64,000 nt of DNA from Spisula solida (GCA_947247005.1 OX365956.1:9692089-9756088); one strand, 5' to 3'; shown: positions 34,150 through 46,920, counted from the stretch's first letter. A program made the numbers and translations. Notes: generated by a model from the letters alone, not told the origin.

Positions 34150-35700
34150 TCACCGTTGCTATAAATAGCACTTATAAGTCTGGTTACTGGTCCACTATTA
34201 ACCGTTACCGAATGAATCGGGAACCAAGCGAAGTGACTACTAAACGACGGTATCCTACAGTGTATCCGGTATCAATAGAAAATCCCGTATTGATAGTTAA
34301 TCACGCTGTATAGTACATTAAATTGTAAATTATGTTGTATAATTGAAACATGCCTGAGGCGGGGGATTAACTAATTATAGATAGTGCGAATGGGTGTGCA
34401 GAAAATGTCTATTTAGAATGGTCACATAATCATGTTTCATTCATTTATAATGTGCTTGTAATTGAATATGCCTATTTGCGAGGGCTGCACGCTACATGTA
34501 CTTACGTGGTTTATTTCATATCATCCAGCACGTGTATATTAGAACGTTTTGTGCGTCCATATAGAAATGCACGTGTAGACGCAATTATTGTTAAACAATA
34601 AATAAAAATTAATAGATCTAGATGTATTACACACTACTTATATACTCAACGTCAATGAATGAAAAGTTACCATCCTATCAATTGAATCTTATATTTAAAC
34701 TTCACCAGCTCGAAGTTCAGTTGTACATATTGTCTCATCTTTCCACTCGGACACAATTACAGCCTTTTCAGGGCCTGCCATCTGGCGGTGTCTTGTCAGC
34801 TCCACATCTCCTATACCCTTGGTCCGATTTTAATGAAACTTCATAGGAGTGTTCAGTATTTTCCAGTTATCAAGGGATTTTGAAATAACTTTGGAAAAAT
34901 GATAATTACACCATTTTTCATGTCCAAGACCTAGTTCCAAGGTCAAGGTCACAGCTGTCAAACAATAAACGGGGTGTATTTTGCATCTGTTCCATTACTC
35001 TACCATTCATCCAGCGATTTTCATATCACTTGGCATAAATGTTAACCATAATGAGACGGATTTGGCATGCATCATAGTCATACTTATGTTTTTTTTATTG
35101 TATATGGCAAGGATTTGTCTTTACTGACAGAACAAAAGCAGGGCTATCCGTGTTGTTCAGACACATTAACAGTTTTGGTTTGGAACACGACTCCTTGAGC
35201 TTTTTTCTTTCAGATTGTACACCAAAACATTACGGCTTCCGTTTGATGCCTTGCATCAACCATTTTTCTTGTACCTATTGACGTCCTAAATCGAAATGAC
35301 ACTGTCTACCTTGAACTCTCAGTGGATAGTTCACAAAATCCCCAATTTTGAGGCAATGCAGACGAATAATAATGTTGTATGACATTGATAGTTATTTAAA
35401 TATGCAGATAATGTTTAAAATAATACTTAATACGGGATCGATTTCAAATAAAAACACAAATTAGTTCATTACTCAAAATGTTGACGGCTAGCCTCTTTTA
35501 GCGGATGCTGTATTAGAAGATCTAGATAGCGTATGTATACAAAATGAAAAATACGTTTTCTTCCATCAGACAATCAACTGCTTATTAAAGACCTACATAA
35601 TCGAACGTGAGCGCGAACTTTAAAATGACGTCGCGTCATCATATTGAGGCACCATACGGGTCAATAAAATTCAATTAGTTACTAATTGGTTTAGATTATC
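34150..35700. other. No gene recognised; molluscan-type repeat at 34,720-35,130
   Basis: The 34,780-34,990 part (GGTCCGATTTTAATGAAACT, CCAAGGTCAAGGTCACAG) looks like the widely dispersed GGTCAAGGTCA-bearing repeats of bivalves. No exon supported. Confidence 0.4.
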
Positions 35701-35724
35701 AAAATAAAGCATCAAATAAATAGA

Positions 35725-35878
35725 ATATTTGAGTTTTTCGGTGTAAGATCGGTAGTTATTCACCTCGTGAGCAGCTGACTTATATTTTCACTCGTGGCTA
35801 CGCCACTCGTGAAAATATTACTTCAGCTGCTCACTCGGTGAAGTAACAACCGATCTTACACCGAAAAACACAAATATC
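35725..35878. repeat. Long palindrome, about 75-bp arms
   Basis: Arms share GTTTTTCGGTGTAAGATCGG, then GAGCAGCTGA and ATTTTCACTCGTGGC, around a centre near 35,800, with small indels. Almost no spacer, so strong cruciform potential. Confidence 0.75.
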
Positions 35879-36439
35879 CTCTATGTAATGAATAAGGTAA
35901 GGGATCAAGGGTATCACACAATAATCACAAATAAAAACAGAAATCAGCAAATTTCGAGTCAAATAAAATTACTGCTCGCGTGTATCAGAGTTATCGAAGA
36001 GGTCCGGATGTCAAACAGTTGAATTCGTCAGGTTTTTATTCAAAAAACATTTTTATCCATGATGTACACTTTTGTATACATGTACGCTAGTATGTAATAC
36101 CCAGTAATACACATTGCATAGCACCAGTCTTCAGACGAGTATCAGGAAAAACTTCTCTTGTTACACAATGGACAATGATTTATTCTCCCATGAACTTTAC
36201 CGTGTATTTGGTTTTGATGAAAGGTTTTCCTGGATCGCTGCTTCAAACGTAGATAAGTTCTCTGCTATATGTAAAAAGAAGAATTTCTATTTGAAATACG
36301 TGTAACTATGCATATCGTCGACGTTTATGATCCCTCAAATATTGTCTGACACAGTAATGCAGCCACTCGATCTTTCATGTTATTTAGTTATTAGAACATC
36401 GCATATGTGATTGCAATAGGGAAACTAAATGACCAACAC

Positions 36440-36960
36440 TTGAAGAGAAACCATTCCAAACCAATAAAGCTGGAACAAAAGCACATGCTACATTGTAAGA
36501 TGTCACAGTTTTTTCACTTGAATTGACTCGAGGGATTGTTTATGAAAACACACGACATTTGTGTGATTAGAAGCTGGATCGTTTTAATATTAATTGTCAA
36601 TTTACCTAGCTTCTAGATCGAAACGCGCACACATTTTGAGATTCTAAATTCTGATCTATTCAAACCTGCTAAATTTTAAATACAAATTATGTTCTTTCTG
36701 CACGTTCGAATATTACACTGGAGTGCTAATTTTTAAGTTGGGGTTGTCCATACGATATTTGTTAATAGGATGCATTAACCGGTGTGATTCAATTTATTGT
36801 CTCGAGGTACTAGGAACTTCTAATCCATGTACATGTATAATTATTAACCCATGTACGAGTTGGTGTGTTACTTTATAATTACAGTCGTACACATCAAAGT
36901 CACTCACAGGATTGTCTCATAAACGTGTTTATGTTAAGATTAGGAGAACTATAGTGTACA
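36440..36960 (+). repeat. Dispersed repeat, module M4 (copy 2)
   Basis: AACCATTCCAAACCAATAAA, GGGATTGTTTATGAAAACAC, GCACGTTCGAATATTACACT and AACCCATGTACGAGTTGG occur in the same order, with high similarity, at 47,120-47,540 and 53,345-53,900. Confidence 0.8.
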
Positions 36961-37238
36961 TGTATTTAAAAAAAACTTGCCAACGTTATCCCAATCGGTT
37001 ATAGTTTACACTACCAAAAATACCCCTAGTTATATTGCTCGACCAATTTCAAAGTGAATTGGTTCAAGTACTACGAGTGATTCAACACATCTATGTATAA
37101 TTTTCTAACCATGTCATTAATAGTTAGACATAAATAGTACGTTAACACCAGGAAAGAAGCGACATGATACAAGTACATGAATAGAGTCTATAATGTAGGG
37201 TTAACGCATGCGTTTTCGTACTATAACATGATTTTATA

Positions 37239-38576
37239 GGTGTACGACCAAAATCCCCTTCGGACAAAATCCCCTCCATGTCTTATTGAGAAAATGCACA
37301 AAATCCCCTTCATGCTTTTTTTCAAGGCGGACATAATCCCCTTCATACTTTTTCCAGGGCGGACAAAATCCCCTTCAGATGGAATCCCCTTTGGACAAGA
37401 TCCACTCTTAAAAATATTATTCTTTCAAACTTGCACAGAAAATATAAACGATGTTTATACTAAATTATTATGGTCTGACATGTAATGTTTTTGTTTCTAT
37501 TACTAAGTTCTGTAGATTTGTATTAATTATTGTTATTTTTTCTGTGTCATCATTCAAATTTAAGGGGACTTTGTTATATTTTGTGAAAACATGGTTCATT
37601 TATTACTAAAAGTAAGCATACTTTAAATTGATCACATACAAATGTATACATTTTTTATACATATTTTGATTAGAACAGTTTTATTTCATACATACATACG
37701 GTATACATACCATTTTCATAGCAGATAATAGTGAATACAAGACATAGAGTAACAGTTTTCATACAAGATGGAAAAACTGTCACAAACTGGCGATAATTAA
37801 TAAAGTTAATATAAAAGGACATTAATAAACTTGTTTGCAAACACAATCAAAGCAATTCAGGATATAGTTTGACTAATAATTACATATAAAGTGGTAGGTT
37901 TTAACACAAAGGCTAAATTGTGGACATTGAGTACCAAGAATTAAATGACTTAATTAAGTTAAGTCACTCTATATATAGAGTGAACTATCTACAAATATAA
38001 TAGTGATCCCCATTTAGGGATATTTTACAACTAGATAATCAAGTTAATTATTGACATTGTACTTCTACAGCTAGAAATATACATACTATATCTAGTAGGA
38101 AAATATGTACAGTAATTCACCACCAGTTCTGGAGAGAAATATGATACGTAATCTACAACTCATTTCTGTTCACTACATCATGTACATGTACTAAATTCCT
38201 GGGGATTTGCATGACTACACATCATTTAATGCAATTGAAAACAATTTACAACATACTCAAAGAATTCAAACAATGGCTTTTAAATACTCCTATCCTATCA
38301 TACGCTGTTCATGGATTGTTTTTATATCACCCTTCTGGCACAAAAAATGACAATGTTTCATAGTAAAAATGTAGTAGAACTTCTAGATTAATTTAACAAC
38401 ACACGGTCTAAGGAATAATACAGATGATTTGGCAGTAGTGGATTATGTCTGAAGGGAATTTCTCCAACCATGAAATTATATGAAGGGGATTTTGTCCACC
38501 CTGATAAAACTATTAAGGGGATTTTGTCCGGGTAGGTGAAGGGGATTTTGTCCGAGGGGGATTATGTCCTACAATC
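37239..38576 (+). mobile_element. Non-autonomous DNA element, 1.34 kb, with 9-bp target-site duplication
   Basis: Flanked by perfect 9-bp direct repeats GATTTTATA (37230-37238 and 38577-38585). The ends are inverted (TGTACGACCAAAATCCCC on the left; TGTAGGACATAATCCCC reading in from the right). Both sub-ends carry several spaced copies of GGACAAAATCCCCTTC: about six in one orientation on the left (37,243-37,400) and about five in the opposite orientation on the right (38,450-38,566). A 9-bp duplication and subterminal repeats suggest a Mutator-like element. The interior is AT-rich and encodes no recognisable protein. Confidence 0.78.
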
Positions 38577-38589
38577 GATTTTATAACGC

Positions 38590-39280
38590 GAAAAAGATGC
38601 GTAAACGCTATTATAGCATACAAAACATCAATTAGTGTTTGCACGACTTTTTCGACCAATCAGCGGACTCGATTTTCGTCGTCTAATCCACGAAGAACGT
38701 TCTATTTTTCGAATTAATCGTCTTAACCAAGAAGTAAAATGAAGCCACTGCACATGCGCAAATAGACCACGCCTATTCGTGAACTTCGTGCGATATGCAA
38801 ATAACACCCTGTTCTTTTGGTCATCCATGTTTCAACCACAGGTTACTGTTTAATTGATAAAGAGTAAAAACATATTATCAATTCTATGTTATCTTAGAGA
38901 GGTGCATTTGTACTAAAGGGGTCAGATTTTCATAGTATCGAAAACAAGAATAGGCTGTCGGTATCTTCGTAAAGTAAGTACATTTATGGACAAGTGTTAG
39001 AACTACTTTCATGCAAAATCCGATCGAATTTGATCAACTATATCGTTAAAAAGTTATACCATGAAATGTATATTACGGTGTCCAGTCAATCACTGAGATG
39101 CATTCAATGAAAACGATAATGCTATTCTAAATAAGAAAAAAGAAATGATTTCACGCCCTGTGGGTTTATTTTCTTATTAAAGGACGGATTTTTAATATAT
39201 TGATAATAGTCTAGCATCTAGAGTTTTTAGTGTGAAAAAAAGGTCCAGAGCGTTTCTCAGTTTATTCGTGTAGAGGGATG
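38590..39280. other. No gene recognised
   Basis: AT-rich non-coding DNA. Nothing further supported. Confidence 0.4.
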
Positions 39281-39289
39281 CTTGAAGTT

Positions 39290-40120
39290 TAATTTTAGCG
39301 AGGGTGGACAGCTGAGATCCTGTAGGTTACCATGGAAACCATGATGGCGTCAAAATTTCCCGCCAATTTTTTAGTACACACTCCGTCTTAATCTAACCTT
39401 TATAACTAGTATGTACAAACACATATCAATTTTGTTATGTGTAATATTTAAAGTACCGGTATAGTGCTCAGAAATGATAGGTGGGTCAAGGTCATTCAAT
39501 GTCAAGATCAAGGTCATTTAGAGGTCAAAAGACCTAAAAATGGGTAAAAAATGTGTTTATACCCCAAATAGTTATCATTCATATGCGCAATTTTGTCCAT
39601 ATACTTCATTAATTCATTTCAACATCGCCTGTGATCAGTTGCACTTACAATAAAATTATTTCGTGTTGACATGGCGAATAATAATGAAATAAGGAGGAAT
39701 TTCGTAACCCCACCCCAATTGAAATTGTCCATATATTTTGATTATCATAACAAAACTGTATGCATTGCATTTGCTTCACCAAGTGTAAAAGTGCAAAATG
39801 TGCATACATACTACTGTATGTGCAACCTTATTACACACTGATACCTAGCTTAGCATTTAAATTGATATGTTGACCAATGTCACGAAGGTGAAGGTCATTA
39901 CAAGGTGAAAGTTCAAGACAATTATTCCAGTCACATTTTTATGGTGTTAAAAGTGCAATAGCTTTGGGTTTTTTTGCTTCAGCGAGGAGTATTTCCTCCA
40001 ATCATGTGTTGATTTTGTTTATTTATGTAGGCAGGTGTTTGAAGTTTAATAATAGAGAGGGTGGATAGCTGAAATAAAGTCAGTTACCATGGAAACCAAG
40101 ATGGCGGCCAATATTACAGC
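39290..40120 (+). promoter_or_regulatory. Repeated cassette with RFX X-box, YY1-like and ERR-like motifs
   Basis: GTTACCATGGAAAC, a near-ideal palindromic RFX X-box, occurs at 39326-39339 and 40083-40096, each preceded by AGGGTGGAYAGCTGA and followed by CCA[TA]GATGGCG. The second reads CAAGATGGCGGC (YY1-like). Between them are GTCAAGGTCA and ATCAAGGTCA (39,485-39,520) and TGAAGGTCA (39,890), nuclear-receptor ERR-type half-sites. No gene is seen next to them, so they may be repeat-borne sites or edges of an unseen gene. Confidence 0.5.
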
Positions 40121-40264
40121 TCATAACCAGTCCAAATTTCATAGTCCGGGCCGAAACCCCGAAAAATTGATCTAACCCTTTCATTGTTTTTTCTTTAATG
40201 ATTTTAGTAGACAAGACCGTTAAAATGGAATTTCTGACGGGTGCCATTTTGTCACCACTGAGAA

Positions 40265-40760
40265 TTTTGAGAAAAATTCGGTAAAACGTTCCAAAATATA
40301 AACGAAACTGCGAATTTCTGGAATCGGTGATCTACAATGTCATTTTCAATCATATTTTGTAATAAATCACACTAAAATGTAATTATCAAGTTTCAGTTGA
40401 AGACTGTAAAATTTTAGTGTCTTGTATTTATGGAAAAGGAGTTATTTTTGGGGTTAAAACATTAAAAACTGCACATAAAATTGCGAATTTTTGGAATAAG
40501 TCGTCTATAACGTCATTGACCATTTAATTTGATAAATAATCGCTGTGATAGTTTCATAGTGACTTGCGATTAAGATATTAAGCATCTTAAGCTAGATATT
40601 TTTTGGGTAAAACATCGAAAATTGTAGTTTTTGGAATCGGTAGACTATGCACAATGACATCGATCATTTTATTTGGTGATTTAATATGTCAATGTAAATG
40701 GTATAAAACCATAAATAACCCTGCAGTTTAGATATCAAACATCCTAAAATAGGCTATTGT
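40265..40760 (+). repeat. Three diverged tandem units of about 165 bp
   Basis: Anchors are GGTAAAACGTTCCAAAATAT, GGTTAAAACATTAAAAACTG and GGTAAAACATCGAAAATTGT, each followed by TTTTTGGAAT, a TCTATAACGTCATT-like word and an AATATGTCA/ATAATCGCTG tract. Non-coding. Confidence 0.5.
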
Positions 40761-41350
40761 GCAAAATGTGACTATTTTGGATGAAACTAAAAATATATAC
40801 ATGTTTTGAGTTGGTTAAAGCAATAACAGTACCAGAAGTTTGTATCATAAACAACTTGGAATACACCTTGTATACCAGGTAGTGTATTGTCACCCTTATA
40901 CACCCTTATACATGTAGAACCAGGAATACCTTCCATATCAGTGTTAGTACGGTACCATAAAGAGTACAATATGGCTCTCCCATGCAGTGTTTAATACACT
41001 GTAAAAAAAGGTGTTTAGGGCAAAATTGTACAAATTGTGTTTACTCTTTATTAATGATACAGTTACCCGTGGTTTCACCCACCGATACAAATGCAGCTTT
41101 AGAGACGGCATGTAGTAATAACCATTTATTTGAACGGGGGTATCAATTTATTTCACAATTCAAACTTCACCGACTTTATGGTTAAATACACACAGTTTAT
41201 TTTTAAACACACCTAATAAAATGTAACCGTCTATTTGACCATTAAACGCGTCTCTTTCGCGCCAATTATTGTCCATGTACTGACCGATTTACAGACACGC
41301 GAATCTCGTGCTTCTTGGGGTTTCAATTATTCAAGTCGGTTAGAGTTTAA

Positions 41351-41422
41351 AATATTTTCTTCAAAGATTTAAACCACGCTTCGCTTCGCTCGCTAAGGTT
41401 CAAATCTTTGAAGAAAATATTT
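41351..41422. repeat. Hairpin, about 26-bp arms
   Basis: AATATTTTCTTCAAAGATTT and its complement flank a CGCTTCGCTTCGCTCGC loop. Confidence 0.6.
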
Positions 41423-41449
41423 AATAAACTTAATATACTTAATGCGTTC

Positions 41450-41720
41450 GTATATCAAAATATTGATATTTTGGCGGGAGATTTTGTGGCGACGTCGCGA
41501 AAACAAACGTAACGTCATACCAGTTATTGTTATGAGCGTCGACTTCCGGGACCGGCAAAATACCAAGAAAACATAGATACTGCGGGTTTGTATCAATTCA
41601 TATTTGGAGCATTCCAATAATTTGATTTTTACCCTTCTAACACATAAGACAAGCTAAGATGAACGTTATTGTCAAAACCTATCACTTGAATGCCATTGTA
41701 CACCAGACATTATACAAGTC
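41450..41720 (+). repeat. Inverted copy of 49,020-49,165, followed by part of module M2
   Basis: GTCGCGAAAACAAACGTAAC, GAGCGTCGACTTCCGG and CCGGCAAAATACC read in reverse at 49,070-49,140. From 41,600 (TTTTACCCTTCTAACACATA, GACAAGCTAAGATGAACGTT) the start of M2 is recognisable, as at 51,550. Confidence 0.55.
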
Positions 41721-42551
41721 AAATAGTTCCTGCGAGCAAATGATGTACCGACTTCATTTGACAGAGAATTGACAGGATCCTCGACCTTCTATCTGCATAA
41801 TTTAACAGCTGATGTGTATATAATTAAGCATTAAAATCTCATAATTGTGAGAAAAAAATAAGCGCGATAGGCCGGTAGCCTTCAAATTGGGAACACTATA
41901 TGCACGATAACTTGACATACGAAATTTATCAACAAATTGTTAAATAATTTCATGTATAACAAACCAATTTTCAAGACACATAATTGCATATTATGACTCC
42001 CTTGTTCCATATAATATTCTTATAAATCAAACCTCGTATCAGTACATTAAAGGTATTATCATAAGACATGTTTTCAGTGTTCAATAATATCAAAGATCAT
42101 AAACCAATTCCGATAATTCCATGACAATTGACTGGGAAGCGATGTGCTGATGCAGCTGCAGTTACCTGCTGTTTAGATCCATGGTCTCAATATTGCATAG
42201 CGCTCACTGAAATTTCGGACAAACTATTGCAACGCGACAAAGACCGATGTTATCCGCATGGAATAATGGAATTAGTCTGGTTCACGACATTCTTACAAAA
42301 TGCATCTTTTTTTGGATTTTTTTTTGAAATCGTGAACCATCGAGAACAGGTCACGTGCCCCTCCATGGACTTTTTAGATGTACTTAATTATTAAATTAAT
42401 ATATAGTGGTCTCGTGATATACGGCATTACACAAGCAGCTTGAGGTAATACGGCCCAACGGATCAACACACTGCAGTGATATTCCTTTTATTATATACAT
42501 TCAAAAGTGAAAAAAGCGCTTTTACGCGCGAAAATGCGTTTAATGTGTATA

Positions 42552-43572
42552 CGAGGTCGTTCATTTAATACCCGGACGATTGCCATAGCGCTTGATTGAA
42601 ACATGCAATTGTAATAAATTTCCATTCAATGAGACATACATATCAACTGGACGATTCGACAAAATTTGGTATAATTTTATCCAACTGAACACTAACTGTG
42701 GTTACTATTGTAACCCAACTAAGGTCTACCCTGCCCAGCCAAAGTTTTCAGTGAAATGTAGAGTGTTGATATGACATTGTGCGTGGTATAGTCGCTTATT
42801 TTCAACGTGAAACATCATATAACGTTATGTCTACATCTATGACATGTGTTATATAACGTTTGATGTCATTTCTGTACTATTGTTGTGCGTGAAGCGTTGT
42901 TTAGTGTCAACTGGCGTGTTTCCGTTAATATCGCAATGAAATCGAATTTATTAGGGAAAACCCCGATTATGATGAACTTTCGTAAAAGTATTAGTCATAC
43001 ACCTATAAAACTAAAGAATCTATTTTACAGAGGCTTTTGGTAATATTCGTATTGGTGGATTTCTGCTTATAAACGGTTCTTTGATGACATGGATCACCTC
43101 TCGATGATCCGAGGCAGTGTAAATCTAACGTCTGAAACAGGAAAGTGTCATTGGGTAAACACCTAATGGAGGGGTAAACACAACTTAAAGAATACTACTA
43201 TAGTAATTACCGAACCATGCGAAATTATAAAGGATACATCATTTAACATCACTACCGAACATATTAAAATGGTAAATGTGTGTGCTCGCGTGACTAAATG
43301 ACTCCAAAACGATGATCAAATAGAGAAAAAGTGTCACGTTTTAGGAGCGAAAATGGCGTAACGTCATAATATTTTGACGTCGACTTGGGCCGACTCGCGT
43401 TACATGTACTTATTAAAACAATAATATTATGTAAACACTTCGTTGTAACAGGTTGAAATTTCGTATAAGTATTAAGGAATGGTTTGACTGTTTTCCTGTA
43501 AGTTTTCATCAATATCAGTCCGCCAGTTTTCCAGCAATATCGATCGTCCGGGTATTAAATGAACGACCCTCG
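42552..43572 (+). mobile_element. Mariner-like non-autonomous element, 1.02 kb
   Basis: Bordered by TA on both sides (42550-42551, 43573-43574). Ends are inverted and nearly perfect: CGAGG(G)TCGTTCATTTAATACCCGGACGAT. The CGAGG..TTC start is typical of mariner termini (compare 50,211 and 62,929). Open frames inside (42,592-42,774 and 43,453-43,758) show no transposase motifs, so it depends on a partner elsewhere. Confidence 0.7.
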
Positions 43573-43599
43573 TACATTGACGTCACGAACGTCGGCATA

Positions 43600-44150
43600 T
43601 TTTCGGCATGGTGTTATCCTCTTTTGATGGTATTTTGTTATTGTAAACATTTCGTTAAATACACATCAGTATACTTGTATGTTGAGCTTTACTTCTTGGC
43701 TACACGTACTACCTTTTATGAATTGGATAATCGGCGGTTTCTGTTGGTAACGTGTTAGCCGCAAATGTTATATAGTATCATGATGGCCACCAGACACTTA
43801 TATAAGTATTAGTGTGAAACAATACATTTGAGCTTCACAAAAATCAAATTTAAAAAGATGGCATGTATTTTCTAAGAAACATATGACCATCAAAAGAGGA
43901 TAACACAACAAAATACTCAATTTCGTGATATTTGACATTTACAACGTTTTACCGTGGGGTGAAACATCAGAAGAGAACATTTGACCGAAAGAGTTGCACT
44001 GTGTAAATCGGCTTGTTTTCGCTTACGACAAGGCCCCAAAATTTTCCGCTATAGTTTTCTTCTTAAAAAGTAATGTTTCTTCCAATGTCAGTCTAGATGT
44101 TTAGAATACCAATATCAAATTTCAATTAAATGACATCCGGTAATTTTTGA
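43600..44150. other. No gene recognised
   Basis: AT-rich non-coding DNA between the mariner-like element and the satellite. Confidence 0.4.
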
Positions 44151-44159
44151 ATGTCAAAT

Positions 44160-45150
44160 CATGGACGAAGAGCTGATAATTTGTTACATTTTGAAAATTA
44201 ATACATTTTGAAAATTTATATAAAACTGGTTGCAATGTTATTTCAGAAGTCTTATAATCTTCCCAACCGGTTTTGTAATAAATACCTCACTTTTGAGGTG
44301 ATTGCAAAACATTATTACATTTGGAAAATTTATTACAAAACGGGTAGCAAGGTCATTTCCAAGCGAAAGAACACTTCAAAACCGCTTTTTTGTAATGAAT
44401 ACCTCACTTTTCAGGTGATCTCAAACAATTATTACATTTCGAAAATTTATTATAAAACGGGTTGCAAAGTTATTTTCAAAGTGTAATAACACTTCCAACC
44501 CGTTTTGTAATAAATACCTTACTTTTGAAGTGATTTCAAAAATTTATTACATTTGCAACTTTATTACAAAACGGGTTGCAAGGTTATTTTCAAAGTGTAA
44601 TAACACTTCTCAACCCGTTTTGTAATAAATACCTTACTTTTGAGGTGATTGCAAAAAATTATTACAATTCGAAAATTTATTACAAAACGGGTTGCAAAGT
44701 TATTTTCAAAGTGAAATAACACTTCTCAACCCGTTTTGTAATAAAAACCTCACTTTTGAGGTGATTGCAAAAATTTATTACATTTTGCAACTTTATTACA
44801 AAACGGGTTGCAAGGTTATTTTCAAAGTGTAATAACACTTCTCAACCCGTTTTGTAATAAATACCTCACTTTTGAGGTGATTGCAAAAATTTATTACATT
44901 TTGCAACTTTATTACAAAACGGGTTGCAAGGTTATTTTCAAAGTGTAACAACACTCCAGAACCCGTTTTGCTATGTATACCTCACTTTTGAGGGGATTTT
45001 GAAAATTTATTACATTTTGAAAATTTATTACAAAACGGGTTGCAAGGTTATTTTTAATGTGTAATAATATTCCCAACCCATTTTGTAATAAATAGTTCAC
45101 TTTTAAAGTGATTAAAAAAAGTACATTATGAAAACTTATAACAAAACTGG
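44160..45150. repeat. About 116-bp satellite; each unit contains a hairpin
   Basis: Seven to eight tandem units (anchors near 44341, 44459, 44573, 44692, 44809, 44922, 45037). Each has TTATTACAAAACGGGTTG and, about 35 bp on, its complement CAACCCGTTTTGTAATAA, so every monomer can fold into an 18-bp stem. A small second palindrome, CCTCACTTTTGAGG, follows. The array is interrupted at about 45,155 and resumes at 45,700. Confidence 0.88.
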
Positions 45151-45154
45151 TAGC

Positions 45155-45690
45155 ATTGATGCTGTCCGTACGTCCGTACGTAACACAAATCTTGTGTGTT
45201 AAACTCCTCATAAACTACTGAGTAGAATTTCTTCAAACTTTCACAGATGAACAACCTCAATATATAGATGACTGTAAAGGAAGGATTTTTTACTGTGTCA
45301 ATTTTGACCAGAGTTATGGCCCTTTGTTACTTTTACCATATACCCTATAGTGAAAAATCTTGTATGTTGAACTCCTCACAAACTTTTGGATAGAATTTCT
45401 TCAAACTTTCACAGATTAATAATCTCAATGTATAGATGACTTTAAAGGATGGAATTTTTGTTGTGCAAATTTTTACCAGAATTGTTGCCCTTTGTTACTT
45501 TTACTATATGATGGACCTTTGATATTTTTTTGTTTATTAGAATTATTGTCCACTACGACAGAAGGCTAAGAAATTGAATAATGATGTTACCTCAAACCGC
45601 TATTCTCTCTCCTTCCCCATTGTAAATGATATGTGCTATAAGGGGGGCACCCGTGTCATGGCACACATTTCTAGTTCAAATTGTTCTGAC
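45155..45690 (+). mobile_element. Repeat element inserted in the satellite
   Basis: Starts GTCCGTACGTCCGTACG and carries two tandem units of about 167 bp (TGTGTTAAACTCCTCATAAA near 45,197 and TATGTTGAACTCCTCACAAA near 45,364, each with TTCTTCAAACTTTCACAGAT). It ends GGGGGGCACCCGTGTCATGG and ACACATTTCTAGTT. The same end recurs at 63,130-63,162. The class is unknown; the unit structure is common in bivalves. Confidence 0.6.
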
Positions 45691-45699
45691 ACATTTTTA

Positions 45700-45862
45700 A
45701 TAGTTATACTACATTTGAAGTGATTTTGAAGATTTATTACATTTTGCAACTTTATTACAAAACGGGTTGCAAACATTTTTTCAAAATGTAATAAGCTCTC
45801 AACCCGTTTTGTAATAATAATTACAATTTGCAACTTTATTACAAAACGGGTTGTCACATGTG
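45700..45862. repeat. Continuation of the hairpin satellite
   Basis: TTATTACAAAACGGGTTG at about 45,757 and 45,836, with CAACCCGTTTTGTAATAA at 45,798, resumes the 116-bp array after the insertion. Confidence 0.75.
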
Positions 45863-45879
45863 CATTTTAATTATAATGT

Positions 45880-46920
45880 CGAAATTCTAAAATGGATCAA
45901 TGTATGATATGACTGATATGCAGAATATTTACTCGTTTGGCTAAAGCTATCCTGACAATATCAAAATTATATATTTCAATCTTCCGACTAGTTCATTATA
46001 TTGTACATTGTCTATATGTCTATATCTTTTCTTCGTCAACACGAACGTGCAGGTTGATGCTTTAAAAGTTTTGGACTAGATTTGTCTGGTACTAATTTAA
46101 ACATTACTTACACGTGTATTGTCTTGACAATGCGGCAATTTACATAATTTACTTTTTCTCAACTAAGTTCTGCACCATTGTAATTAACTTGTGATTATGT
46201 TTAACGTGGGATAATGACCAACACAGAGACACAGGCATGCTATAGTTAACGTATGCGGTCACTAAGAAATTCAAAACGCGAATTATCCCCAATATTCAGC
46301 ATATTTTGAAAATAGTAGGTTGTAATACGCAATACATATACACAGAAATGTATCGAAATCTTAAAATATAAGTGTTGATACTTGATCATGAAATAATTAT
46401 TGGTCAGATTTAGTACACGTTTCGCTCCATTGATACGACCTATGTTTAAACCACTATTTTAATGAATAATTAATAATTATATTTGCTTTAGTCGGTTTAT
46501 TTGCTTCAATACAAAAATGGCAACATGGAGCCTAAAAGGACGATTATATCGGTTCACAAAGTATGGCTTACAATATTTAGTCGCATAAAACAGTTCACAT
46601 AATGGTCAGAAATTGGGAATATCAATTATGTCCCAAACCATGAACTACATATTAATTGATTTTGTGCTCCCAACAAAACTGAGATTTCTGGACACCTGGA
46701 CAGTATCAGTTCCCATGATACAAGCAGTAGAATAAGTGATTCGTCCATGTGACCGTGCCTACACATGTTTCGCTTGGCAAATACAAATTTTACAGGGGTG
46801 TCTTGAAACTATTATACATATTAATTATGTCTTGTCCTGTTAATTGTGCTAGTTTAGACCGCGGAAAATGAAGACAGTAATCGTGCATATATGCACAACA
46901 GAATACAAATTACAAAACTC
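45880..46920 (+). repeat. Dispersed repeat, module M5 and end of M2 (copy)
   Basis: 45,890-46,160 (TTCTAAAATGGATCAATG, TCTTTTCTTCGTCAACACGA, GTCTTGACAATGCGGCAATT) matches 60,190-60,370 almost word for word and, in part, 52,740-52,800. 46,190-46,290 carries the GATTATGTTTAACG word and GCGAATTATCC shared with 18,470-18,560. Confidence 0.7.

Noticed and set aside
42128..42394. 88-residue plus-strand frame as a small Cys-containing protein
   Set aside because: No signal peptide, no family motif, no splice context; fits chance in AT-rich DNA.
44160..45862. CRISPR array, because of regular palindromic repeats
   Set aside because: Spacers are not unique (whole monomers repeat), the context is eukaryotic, and no cas genes are present.
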